Part shown: piece by piece, positions 23,166-29,279 of the stretch | Position numbering within the stretch: position 1 is the stretch's first letter | Layout: each line of letters starts with the position of its first letter | IMG/VR virus record: IMGVR_UViG_3300031857_000311 | Location: 1 to 49,175 of that record | Source: a virus | Strand: one strand, 5' to 3' | Length of the DNA: 49,175 bases | Program-made: the position numbers and the translations under genes | Notes under the pieces: model-generated | Seen by the model: only the letters and a program-made list of their open reading frames with translations | The model's database searches: none | Told to the model about the DNA's origin: nothing

Positions 23166-24039
23166 ATTCTATAAATTTTATTGCTACAAATCTGTTGTTC
23201 GACACCGGGCCACTAAACTTAACTTGTCCAATGGCAAATTCGTAGGGCACAGTCTTCGGATCAATATTATAAGTTTTTAACCATTTGATAAACTCAGGGT
23301 GCTGATAAATTTTTTTTCTATTTTCGTTAACATCGATACAAAACCCCCCAAATGAACCTAACCGTCCTGTACAGTCAAGCTCTCTTGGGTAATCATTGTC
23401 AAAAAATGATTGTAAAAAACTTTTACCTAATATAGATTGATTTAATATAGCAACTGGACCTTCAGTCTGCATAAAGTTAAAATTTTGTTGTTGTTCTTCT
23501 TTGGTAAATTCTAGGAAATTTAAAGAACTTGCGTCTGTTTCAAAATCTAAAAATTCCAAAGGCAATATATCGAACAGGAATTTATTTTTATTTGGGTGTA
23601 CAACATTTTCTAACTTATGTACAGCATCGTTTATAGGATCAATTAATGCTAACCAATCTTTAAATTTTTTAATAAACGGCGGCGGATGAAAATTGGGATC
23701 AAATGGATTAGGTTGATGATTACGAAATTCCCACCACATACAGTTATAAGTGAAAAATCTGTGTATTTGATTTAAGACCTTTTGATCATAGTTAAAATTG
23801 GGAGAAATTTCAAACGGTATTTTATATTCAATAGCTTTTAAATTTTCAAATGCCTGTAGGACATTTTCCCATTCGGCAGGATTCTTGTTATTACCAATCA
23901 GTCCAGATCTTCTTAAGAATGATTTTTTAAATTTGTAATCTAAAGTTTTTGAAAATTCAAACCATTTTCGTATGCCGGGATTATCAAACAACTCTACCGT
24001 AACTAAATTTGAATTTTCAAAAAGTATTTCTATCTTCAT
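23164..24039 (-). CDS. Unknown phage protein, 291 aa
   Basis: The ATG at 24039 (MKIEILFENSNLVTVELF) follows a TATAAATA octamer by four bases; an in-frame ATG at 24057 would lie upstream of that promoter. The protein is rich in Phe, Asn, Lys and Asp, soluble, without a clear motif; segments such as LDFETDASSLNFLEFTKEE and GRLGSFGGFCIDVNENRK seem enzyme-like or scaffolding. The lower GC content than neighbours is mild. It stops in the tmRNA terminator region. Confidence 0.55.
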   Translation of the reverse strand: MKIEILFENSNLVTVELFDNPGIRKWFEFSKTLDYKFKKSFLRRSGLIGNNKNPAEWENVLQAFENLKAIEYKIPFEISPNFNYDQKVLNQIHRFFTYNCMWWEFRNHQPNPFDPNFHPPPFIKKFKDWLALIDPINDAVHKLENVVHPNKNKFLFDILPLEFLDFETDASSLNFLEFTKEEQQQNFNFMQTEGPVAILNQSILGKSFLQSFFDNDYPRELDCTGRLGSFGGFCIDVNENRKKIYQHPEFIKWLKTYNIDPKTVPYEFAIGQVKFSGPVSNNRFVAIKFIE

Positions 24040-24043
24040 GAAA

Positions 24044-24051
24044 TATTTATA
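24044..24051 (-). promoter_or_regulatory. Late promoter, T4 type (TATAAATA), four bases from ATG
   Basis: A perfect octamer on the minus strand lies directly before the ATG at 24039, with no space for a Shine-Dalgarno. It implies a leaderless or nearly leaderless transcript. Confidence 0.6.
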
Positions 24052-24162
24052 ACCCACATTCCCTTCACTGATCCAATATATTTGTTATATACTTGTCCTA
24101 TACAAACACTCAGTATTGAAATTTCCTATAAGCATCATTAAAAAATATTTAGGAAAAATCTA

Positions 24163-24192
24163 TTGATTTTGTATTCTAATAGGATATATAAT
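24163..24192 (+). promoter_or_regulatory. Sigma-70 promoter of ahpC-ahpD
   Basis: TTGATT and TATAAT are separated by 18 bases. The leader that follows has the ACACACAC-type run and AAGGAGA shared with several other non-late genes in the window. Confidence 0.65.
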
Positions 24193-24246
24193 TTACACAT
24201 ACAACATAGGTTGTTAAGTTTTCAAAACACACACTAAGGAGAAGAT

Positions 24247-24804
24247 ATGAAAACAGTTGGCGATAAACTAGAAAAATTTGCAGTAACAGGTGTTAAACCT
24301 GGTCAGCCCAGTGATGCTTTTTTTGACATCACAGAAAAATCTTTTGAAGGTAAATGGAAAGTAGTTGTTTACTATCCAAAAGATTTTACATTTGTGTGCC
24401 CAACAGAAATCGTTGCCTACGACAAATTGTCTAAGGATTTTGAAGACCGCGATGCTGTTCTACTTACAGGTAGCACAGACAACGAGTTTTGTAAAGTCAG
24501 CTGGCAAAATGCCCACCCTGATTTAAAAAATATCAAACACTTTCAATTCGCTGATACACAGCGTTGGAATAATGACACTATGGAAGACCTAAGCCTAATT
24601 AACCAGCTTGGTATATTCTATGCTCCGGCGGGTGCGGCATTACGTGCTACATTCATCATTGACCCAGAGAACGTTATCCAACACGTGACTGTCAACAACT
24701 TGAACGTCGGTCGCTCACCAGAAGAAACTCTGCGTGTGTTAGACGCACTTCAAACTGGCGAACTATGTGCTTGTAACCGTACAGTAGGCGGAGAGACTCT
24801 ATAA
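24247..24804 (+). CDS. ahpC: Peroxiredoxin (AhpC/Prx1 type)
   Basis: 185 residues: DFTFVCPTEIVAY holds the peroxidatic Cys 51 and the Thr/Glu of the active site; RATFIIDPENVIQH is the conserved C-terminal strand; GELCACNRTVG ends with Cys 174/176, in the place of the resolving Cys. It reduces hydrogen peroxide, organic peroxides and peroxynitrite. The gene is joined to ahpD by TAATG, so the pair would act as a peroxidase with its own reductant adaptor. It is expressed from a sigma-70 promoter, probably early. Confidence 0.95.
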   Translation: MKTVGDKLEKFAVTGVKPGQPSDAFFDITEKSFEGKWKVVVYYPKDFTFVCPTEIVAYDKLSKDFEDRDAVLLTGSTDNEFCKVSWQNAHPDLKNIKHFQFADTQRWNNDTMEDLSLINQLGIFYAPAGAALRATFIIDPENVIQHVTVNNLNVGRSPEETLRVLDALQTGELCACNRTVGGETL

Positions 24805-25310
24805 TGGCATTCATTGACGCCATCAAAGAAGCGTTGCCAGACTACGCAAAGGACACTAAGTTAAATCTTGATGCTGTTCTTTTGCGTAGTACATTGGATG
24901 CTGATGTGGCCATGGGTTGTGCCGTAGCCGCATTAGCCGCAACTGGTAACGGAAAGGTACTGGCTGTATTACTAGCTGATGCTCCGGTTCACGCAGACTC
25001 AGCAATGACAGCCGCAAGCATTATGGCACAGAACAATGTGTGGTACCCATTTGTTGAGATGGCTGACGATCCAGCACTAAAGGGATTGCCGGCAGGTCTA
25101 CGTATGAACGCCATTGCTAGCCATGGCGGAACTACCAAGTCAAACTTTGAAGCATTCAGTTTAGCCGCTAGTATTGTTGGCAAGTGTCACTTCTGTGTGA
25201 AAGCACATTACGAAACACTCAAGCAAGAAGGCTACACAGTTGAACAGCTTCGTGACATTGGTCGCATTGCCAGTGTTATGAACTCAGTAGCCAAAGTGTT
25301 GAATAGCTAA
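24804..25310 (+). CDS. ahpD: AhpD-like alkylhydroperoxidase
   Basis: 168 residues, all-helical, with VGKCHFCVKAHYETL: Cys 128, Cys 131 and His 135 form the CxxC-x3-H site of AhpD. MAFIDAIKEALPDYAKDTKLN at the start is the usual N-terminal helix. AhpD can reduce AhpC, commonly through lipoyl protein in the host. It is translationally coupled with ahpC. A hairpin follows the stop by 67 bases. Confidence 0.92.
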   Translation: MAFIDAIKEALPDYAKDTKLNLDAVLLRSTLDADVAMGCAVAALAATGNGKVLAVLLADAPVHADSAMTAASIMAQNNVWYPFVEMADDPALKGLPAGLRMNAIASHGGTTKSNFEAFSLAASIVGKCHFCVKAHYETLKQEGYTVEQLRDIGRIASVMNSVAKVLNS

Positions 25311-25376
25311 AATCGCTAACTTCTTTTAATGATATTCACTATGTGTTTTATGGTGATTCTGTCATATAATAACGAT

Positions 25377-25399
25377 ACATACTAGTGCAGTATGTTTTT
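25377..25399 (+). other. Inverted repeat/hairpin between ahpD and pqqA
   Basis: ACATACT and AGTATGT pair perfectly around AGTGC, followed by five T. It may be the ahpD terminator or an operator/leader hairpin for pqqA; a weak TATAAT lies at 25365-25370, upstream. Confidence 0.5.
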
Positions 25400-25417
25400 A
25401 TTAAAAGGAGTACGATT

Positions 25418-25489
25418 ATGTGGACAACACCAGAAGCAGTTGAAATGCGTTACGGATTCGAAATCACTATGTACGTGATGAATCGATAA
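25418..25489 (+). CDS. pqqA: PQQ precursor peptide PqqA
   Basis: AAAAGGAG lies eight bases before ATG. The 23-residue peptide keeps all landmarks of PqqA: Met-Trp at residues 1-2, Pro 5, Arg 11, Gly 13, Phe 14, then GFEITMY with Glu 15 and Tyr 19 at the spacing of the pair cross-linked by the radical enzyme PqqE, and Asn-Arg at the end. The length is identical to the Klebsiella form. PqqB-E would have to come from the host. It is followed by a terminator, so it is expressed as a single small transcript or from ahpCD readthrough. Confidence 0.9.
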   Translation: MWTTPEAVEMRYGFEITMYVMNR

Positions 25490-25498
25490 TAAAGACCT

Positions 25499-25520
25499 AG
25501 CCCACTTCGGTGGGCTTTCT
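25499..25520 (+). terminator. pqqA terminator
   Basis: AGCCCAC and GTGGGCT form a stem around TTCG, followed by TTTCT. It is ten bases after the pqqA stop. Confidence 0.85.
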
Positions 25521-25521
25521 C

Positions 25522-25550
25522 TTGACTTAAATTTCAAAAGGTAATATACT
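25522..25550 (+). promoter_or_regulatory. Sigma-70 promoter of the small SGNH gene
   Basis: TTGACT and TATACT are separated by 17 bases. An ATG lies exactly at the expected +1 (25557), in frame with the better-supported start at 25581. Confidence 0.75.
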
Positions 25551-25580
25551 ATATCTATGATTGAAATTTTCGGAGGAATA

Positions 25581-25979
25581 ATGTTAGATTGTTTAATTAT
25601 GGGTGACAGTATTGCTGTAGGCACAGCCCAGGTGCGACAAGAATGTGTTTCATATTCCAAAGGCGGCATCAACAGTTACCAATGGTTGAACTCAAACGTA
25701 GGTAAAAGTCCTTACGTTGCCAAAACTGTTATTATCAGTTTGGGATCAAACGATCACAAATATGTAAAAACGGAAAGTGAAATACGAACCATTAGAACAC
25801 TTACTAAAGCAGATCGTGTTTATTGGATTTTGCCAGCTATCAAACCCAATATTCAAGAAATTGTTATAAAGGTAGCGGCTGAATTTGGCGATGTAGTTTT
25901 GCCAATAACACGACTACAAAAAGACGGCGTCCATCCAAGTTGGGCAGGTTACAAAGAGTTAGCTGCTCAAACTAAGTGA
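25581..25979 (+). CDS. Small SGNH/GDSL-like hydrolase
   Basis: I use ATG 25581, which has TCGGAGGAAT before it. An in-frame ATG at 25557 at the promoter +1 would add eight residues. Motifs: MGDSIAVG (catalytic Ser in block I), LGSNDH (block III Asn) and KDGVHPSWAGY (block V, Asp and His). Block II Gly is in YSKGGINSY. The 132-residue size is short for the family but complete in motifs. The enzyme may remove ester groups from surface sugars; the substrate is unknown. Confidence 0.85.
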   Translation: MLDCLIMGDSIAVGTAQVRQECVSYSKGGINSYQWLNSNVGKSPYVAKTVIISLGSNDHKYVKTESEIRTIRTLTKADRVYWILPAIKPNIQEIVIKVAAEFGDVVLPITRLQKDGVHPSWAGYKELAAQTK

Positions 25980-26008
25980 TTGACAATCTCCGGGAGAAAT
26001 AGTATACT
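25980..26008 (+). promoter_or_regulatory. Sigma-70 promoter
   Basis: TTGACA and TATACT are separated by 17 bases and overlap the end of the SGNH gene. It drives the pair at 26039-26846. Confidence 0.75.
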
Positions 26009-26038
26009 ATGTACTGTTAATACTTTTGGAGATTTATT

Positions 26039-26419
26039 TTGAGTATGCATTTAGAAGGTCCGTGGCTGTCAACTACGGGCAAGAAAAAAGGCAAAAAGAA
26101 GTTTGCTTCGGCAGAACATGCTAGAAAGGCTCGTGAGCAAGCAGAGGCTTGGCAAGACCTTTTAAAACGACATAACATTACTTCATCTCCAAAAAAGAAA
26201 TCCAAATCCGAAACATATAAACCTCGCGAAGAAGCATATCGTCGAGAGACTCCGCATATACCTAGTTTGGACCCTACCAATATGGCACCTTGCCTTAAGT
26301 CTCCAAATAAAGTATATACTGGCACTATGATCAAAGGCATTGGTACTATGCATAAGTCCAATGCTGTGCCAATTTTTTCCGACGAAGAAGCAATTGATAT
26401 TGCTACAATGAGGAGGTAA
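26039..26419 (+). CDS. Basic small phage protein, 126 aa
   Basis: The TTG start at 26039 has GGAG seven bases before it; ATG 26045 is the alternative. The protein is strongly basic, with Lys clusters (GKKKGKKKFAS, SPKKKSKSETYKPREE) and an Ala/Glu helix between them. There is no membrane segment. DNA or ribosome binding is possible from charge, but no family is recognised. It is in an operon with the HNH gene one base downstream. Confidence 0.5.
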   Translation: MSMHLEGPWLSTTGKKKGKKKFASAEHARKAREQAEAWQDLLKRHNITSSPKKKSKSETYKPREEAYRRETPHIPSLDPTNMAPCLKSPNKVYTGTMIKGIGTMHKSNAVPIFSDEEAIDIATMRR

Positions 26420-26420
26420 T

Positions 26421-26846
26421 ATGACATTTTTTGAAAAATACGGAGAACCAATAGATATGGATAATAGAGAACGATATAGGCATCGTGCTTTGACAAATGC
26501 TTATAATGATCCAGGGCCGTGGATGTCTGTTAATATTATTTCAGACAGTAGAAAGCGAGCACTCAAGCACGGCTTCAATCATAACTTAGATCGTGAATAT
26601 CTTGTAGCTCTTTATTGGGAACAAAAAGGAAAATGTGCTATCAGTGGCGTAGAGATGGAATTCCAATCAGGTACTAGAGAGTGTAAAAATCCAAATCGAT
26701 TAAGCATTGATAGGATAGATAACACCAAAGGTTATATTAAAGGCAATGTGAGATTGGTTACTCATTGGGTCAACAATGCCAAAAGTACGTATGGTGATGA
26801 TGTTTTGATGGAATACTCAAAAAAAATTGCCAAAAAACGTCGATAA
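26421..26846 (+). CDS. HNH-type endonuclease-like protein
   Basis: A strong Shine-Dalgarno (GAGGAGG) precedes ATG. Near residues 70-115 the sequence reads GKCAISGVEME, RLSIDRIDNTKGYIKGNVRLV and VNNAKS, the common order of stand-alone phage HNH nucleases (Cys-x2-Ser-Gly, Asp-Arg-Ile-Asp, Gly-Asn-Val-x-Leu-Val, Asn-x2-Lys). The first His of HNH is not evident, as in many members. It may be a selfish endonuclease or take part in DNA cutting. It has no inverted repeat flanks. Confidence 0.75.
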   Translation: MTFFEKYGEPIDMDNRERYRHRALTNAYNDPGPWMSVNIISDSRKRALKHGFNHNLDREYLVALYWEQKGKCAISGVEMEFQSGTRECKNPNRLSIDRIDNTKGYIKGNVRLVTHWVNNAKSTYGDDVLMEYSKKIAKKRR

Positions 26847-26860
26847 TTACCAATTTTTGT

Positions 26861-26868
26861 GCTATAAT
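26861..26868 (+). promoter_or_regulatory. Extended -10 promoter
   Basis: TG and TATAAT with one base between (26860-26868) fit an extended -10. It lies 60 bases before the small gene at 26929; no strong -35 is seen. Confidence 0.55.
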
Positions 26869-26928
26869 AGAGAAAGTATGCTATATATTAAACGTTTCGC
26901 AAAGAAACTGAGATAGTAGGTCCAAAGT

Positions 26929-27105
26929 ATGTCAAAAGCAGAAAAGGATCCGCGAGTCTTGGCCTATGAGAAACCCGTGAGATTCGGGCGGTCAAGGCTC
27001 CAAAGGCACATGAGTTATGAGATCATGCGTCCAATGGAGACAACTACACGAACCCAGGGTTCTTTCAATGAGCCTCGTGAAGTTTACTCCCTTAATGTAA
27101 TGTAA
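26929..27105 (+). CDS. Small basic protein, 58 aa
   Basis: The frame has an extended -10 promoter upstream, GTAGGTCC before ATG, and an even composition without stop codons until 27105. It is basic and Met/Arg-rich (VRFGRSRLQRHMSYEIMRPM). No domain is recognised. The region otherwise holds nothing but short leader sequence before the hydrolase gene. A small RNA is an alternative for the same interval. Confidence 0.45.
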   Translation: MSKAEKDPRVLAYEKPVRFGRSRLQRHMSYEIMRPMETTTRTQGSFNEPREVYSLNVM

Positions 27106-27144
27106 TATGAAGTTCGTATTACACCAAATGAAAGGAGATACAAT

Positions 27145-27696
27145 ATGGAAAAGTCATTAAGACTAATCGCCTATGTGGCGGGATTTATTGCGGTTGTTTA
27201 TCTAGTTCAGATGATAACCACTAGTAAATTTACAACCCTTAAAGCACAGAATGGTTATTACAGCCAAGATGTGATTTCAATCAAAACACGTGAACGCCAA
27301 TTAGATTGTTTAGCGATGAACATCTATAGAGAAGCTGGCTACGAAAATTTTGAAGGTAAAGTAGCTGTAGCACAAGTGACCCTTAACAGAGTCAAACACC
27401 CAAGTTTCCCCAAAGACGTTTGCGGTGTGATTTACCAAAAGAGTGTGATCATGGACAAAGTCGTGTGCCAATTCTCATGGTACTGCGAGTCAGGGCATAA
27501 AACACGTCCTGTTAATCCAGTTGCTTATAAAGAAAGCTATGAAGTAGCTAAAAAGGTTCTTTTGGAAGACTTCCGGTTAAGCGTTCTTAAAGATGCGTTG
27601 TATTATCATGCTAACTATGTGAATCCAAAATGGAATTTAGATAAAATTGGATCAATTGGTAATCATATTTTTTATAGAGAAAGGTCTCGGATATAA
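27145..27696 (+). CDS. SleB-like cell wall hydrolase with N-terminal membrane anchor (endolysin)
   Basis: 183 residues. Residues 5-25 form one hydrophobic segment (LIAYVAGFIAVVYLVQM), a signal-anchor. The Hydrolase_2 (SleB/CwlJ) domain follows: CLAMNIYREAGYE with catalytic Glu, VAQVTLNRVKHPSFPKDVCG, CQFSWYC and LYYHANYVNP. AAAGGAG precedes ATG. It may act as a signal-arrest-release type endolysin. A small membrane protein, a holin candidate, begins three bases after it. Confidence 0.85.
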   Translation: MEKSLRLIAYVAGFIAVVYLVQMITTSKFTTLKAQNGYYSQDVISIKTRERQLDCLAMNIYREAGYENFEGKVAVAQVTLNRVKHPSFPKDVCGVIYQKSVIMDKVVCQFSWYCESGHKTRPVNPVAYKESYEVAKKVLLEDFRLSVLKDALYYHANYVNPKWNLDKIGSIGNHIFYRERSRI

Positions 27697-27698
27697 TC

Positions 27699-28019
27699 AT
27701 GTTAGAAAACAAAGATTGGAAATTTAATCTCGAATCAGTTAAAAGTTTTTTCAACGAAAAATTAAGTCATATCTCAGCAGAAGCATTGGGTTGGTTAGCT
27801 GTATTAGTTCTCCATGCTTCAACACTGCCTAGCCTATTAGCAGTGATGGCAGGACTAACAGATCGTCTGCCTGGGGTCGATTTGGTACTGCTTGTTTGGA
27901 CCGGTTTATCGTTGATGTTTATCCGTGCTGCAGTCCAAAAAGATATTTTGCTGTTGGTAACTATAGGTTTTGGATTTATCGTCCAGGCCGCAATGATGGC
28001 ATTGATCTTTTTCAAATAA
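27699..28019 (+). CDS. Membrane protein, 106 aa (holin candidate)
   Basis: Three hydrophobic segments follow a polar N-terminus: LGWLAVLVLHASTLPSLLAV, DLVLLVWTGLSLMF and ILLLVTIGFGFIV. The size, three spans and position next to the endolysin suit a class I holin. There is no strong sequence signature. Charged residues are at the start (ENKDWKFN) and few at the end, so topology is not certain. Confidence 0.55.
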   Translation: MLENKDWKFNLESVKSFFNEKLSHISAEALGWLAVLVLHASTLPSLLAVMAGLTDRLPGVDLVLLVWTGLSLMFIRAAVQKDILLLVTIGFGFIVQAAMMALIFFK

Positions 28020-28036
28020 ATTGGTTATCACCGTAG

Positions 28037-28065
28037 TTGACATTGGTTGGCTACGGTGCTATAAT
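28037..28065 (+). promoter_or_regulatory. Sigma-70 promoter
   Basis: TTGACA and TATAAT are separated by 17 bases. The leader contains an ACACACAC run and AAAGGCAC before ATG 28103. Confidence 0.85.
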
Positions 28066-28102
28066 TAATACTGTAATAATTCACACACACAGAAAGGCAC
28101 AT

Positions 28103-28582
28103 ATGAAAAAGGCAATCGCAGTAGGCATTTTGGCAGCAGCTATCACTGGCTGTTCGTCTATGAAAGACATTCCAGATCGTAAAACATACGCACAACCATC
28201 GTGGTATCAGGACTGTGCCCAAGAAGGTGTTAAAGGTTGGTTCTGGTGGAAAGAAGATATGGTATATGCTTGTGGTGCTGGCGAATCTCTTTTCGCTCAA
28301 GCCGCCGAAGAGCAAATGGATGCCATAGCGATGAATAACTTTGCCAAACGTATCAATGGCATAGTTAACTCTGAAACTGTCATTGATATCAAAGATGACA
28401 AAAAGGCAACACGCACTTTGATTTCTTACAAAGTGGATAATACATCAATCCGTAAACATGTAAAAACGGAAAAAGGTCACTTTACTATGAATGGACGTCA
28501 CTATACCTATGTGCGTCTTGAAATGAAGAAAAGTGTTTTTGAACAACTAATCGCAGAATCTAAAACCGCAAAGGCACAGTAA
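28103..28582 (+). CDS. Lipoprotein, 159 aa (LPP20-like)
   Basis: ATG 28103 gives an N-terminal signal ending in AAAITGC, a lipobox with Cys 16. The mature part has a Trp-rich block (GWFWWKEDMVYACGAGES), an Ala-rich helix (AQAAEEQMDAIAMNNFAK) and strands to the end, resembling LPP20-type outer membrane lipoproteins. It begins a transcription unit of its own after the lysis genes and is coupled by TAATG to another lipoprotein. It may change the host surface (superinfection exclusion) or act in lysis; both are inference. Confidence 0.7.
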   Translation: MKKAIAVGILAAAITGCSSMKDIPDRKTYAQPSWYQDCAQEGVKGWFWWKEDMVYACGAGESLFAQAAEEQMDAIAMNNFAKRINGIVNSETVIDIKDDKKATRTLISYKVDNTSIRKHVKTEKGHFTMNGRHYTYVRLEMKKSVFEQLIAESKTAKAQ

Positions 28583-28941
28583 TGAACAATTACAAAGTAA
28601 AAAACTATCTTTGGATAGTCGTTGCTTTGCTGTTTATTGTAATTGCTTTGACAGGGTGTGGTTCTAATCCTAAAATTGCTGATACTGGTCACCAATACTG
28701 TTTCAATAATAAAAGGATCACAGTCAAAGACGGCAAAGAAGTTTCTAGCGAAAGTGTCACTACATGTAGTGATGATGTAGTAGGAAAACTAGTAGATGTT
28801 AGAGCCGGATTGGCTAAGAATTGCGGTTACACAGAAATGTATATGCAGAAAGGACCAAAAAATTATGTACCCCGTACGGTTATTGTTTGTAAAGATCCTA
28901 ATGGTGATTCCAATATTCTGTTCAGCACAGCAATTAAGTGA
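28582..28941 (+). CDS. Small lipoprotein, 119 aa
   Basis: Signal with LFIVIALTGCGS, lipobox Cys near residue 26. The mature part has four Cys (QYCFNNK, TTCSDDV, NCGYTEM, IVCKDP) which may form disulfides in the periplasm. It overlaps the previous gene by one base and contains the start of the next gene in a different frame. An outer-membrane spanin-like role is possible because of the nested partner. Confidence 0.65.
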   Translation: MNNYKVKNYLWIVVALLFIVIALTGCGSNPKIADTGHQYCFNNKRITVKDGKEVSSESVTTCSDDVVGKLVDVRAGLAKNCGYTEMYMQKGPKNYVPRTVIVCKDPNGDSNILFSTAIK

Positions 28942-29269
28942 TTCTCCAAAACTTCTTTACAGAGATACATTAAGAATAGCTCCTACTATTAGTCTTGGTT
29001 GGTTCAAAACTTTTACTGATGAACAGATGGAACACTATTCCATGGCACAGTGGCATGCCATGGTATACGCCGAAGTTAATGAAAAAGTTAAATGGTCTAA
29101 CGGCGGTGCTCACGGTTACAGCCAAGTTCTACAACTAGAACCCAAAGCTGGGGGCTATTGTAAACATGTAAGAACAGTGGTATTTGCCTTTGATCAAAGG
29201 GTAGCACAGACTCATGCCGCTTGTCATACCTACTGGAATAATTATTGGTCGTGGTACAATATAGAATAA
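28865..29269 (+). CDS. Secreted RT0821-like surface protein, nested start
   Basis: I chose ATG 28865, with GAAAGGACC at 10-base spacing and an N-terminus of signal-peptide shape (MYPVRLLFVKILMVIPIFCS then AQQ). The start lies within the previous lipoprotein gene in another frame, overlapping by 77 bases. The mature protein reads AEVNEKVKWSNGGAHGYSQV and GGYCKHVRTVVFA, like the RT0821/Lpp0805 surface-antigen fold. The role is unknown; overlapping envelope genes next to the endolysin are a typical phage lysis layout. Confidence 0.6.
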   Translation: MYPVRLLFVKILMVIPIFCSAQQLSDSPKLLYRDTLRIAPTISLGWFKTFTDEQMEHYSMAQWHAMVYAEVNEKVKWSNGGAHGYSQVLQLEPKAGGYCKHVRTVVFAFDQRVAQTHAACHTYWNNYWSWYNIE

Positions 29270-29272
29270 ATA
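29265..29272 (+). promoter_or_regulatory. Late promoter variant (AATAAATA), seven bases from ATG
   Basis: The octamer lies at the stop of the secreted protein and seven bases before ATG 29280, with no Shine-Dalgarno between them. Confidence 0.5.
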
Positions 29273-29279
29273 TTACTCT

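Noticed and set aside
26880-27140. Structured small RNA (6S-like)
   Set aside because: I see no long closing stem or bubble; a continuous 58-codon frame with ribosome site is a better reading, though confidence is low.
27108-27161. 17-codon frame overlapping the hydrolase start
   Set aside because: It has no ribosome site of its own and overlaps the SleB-like gene out of frame; probably random.
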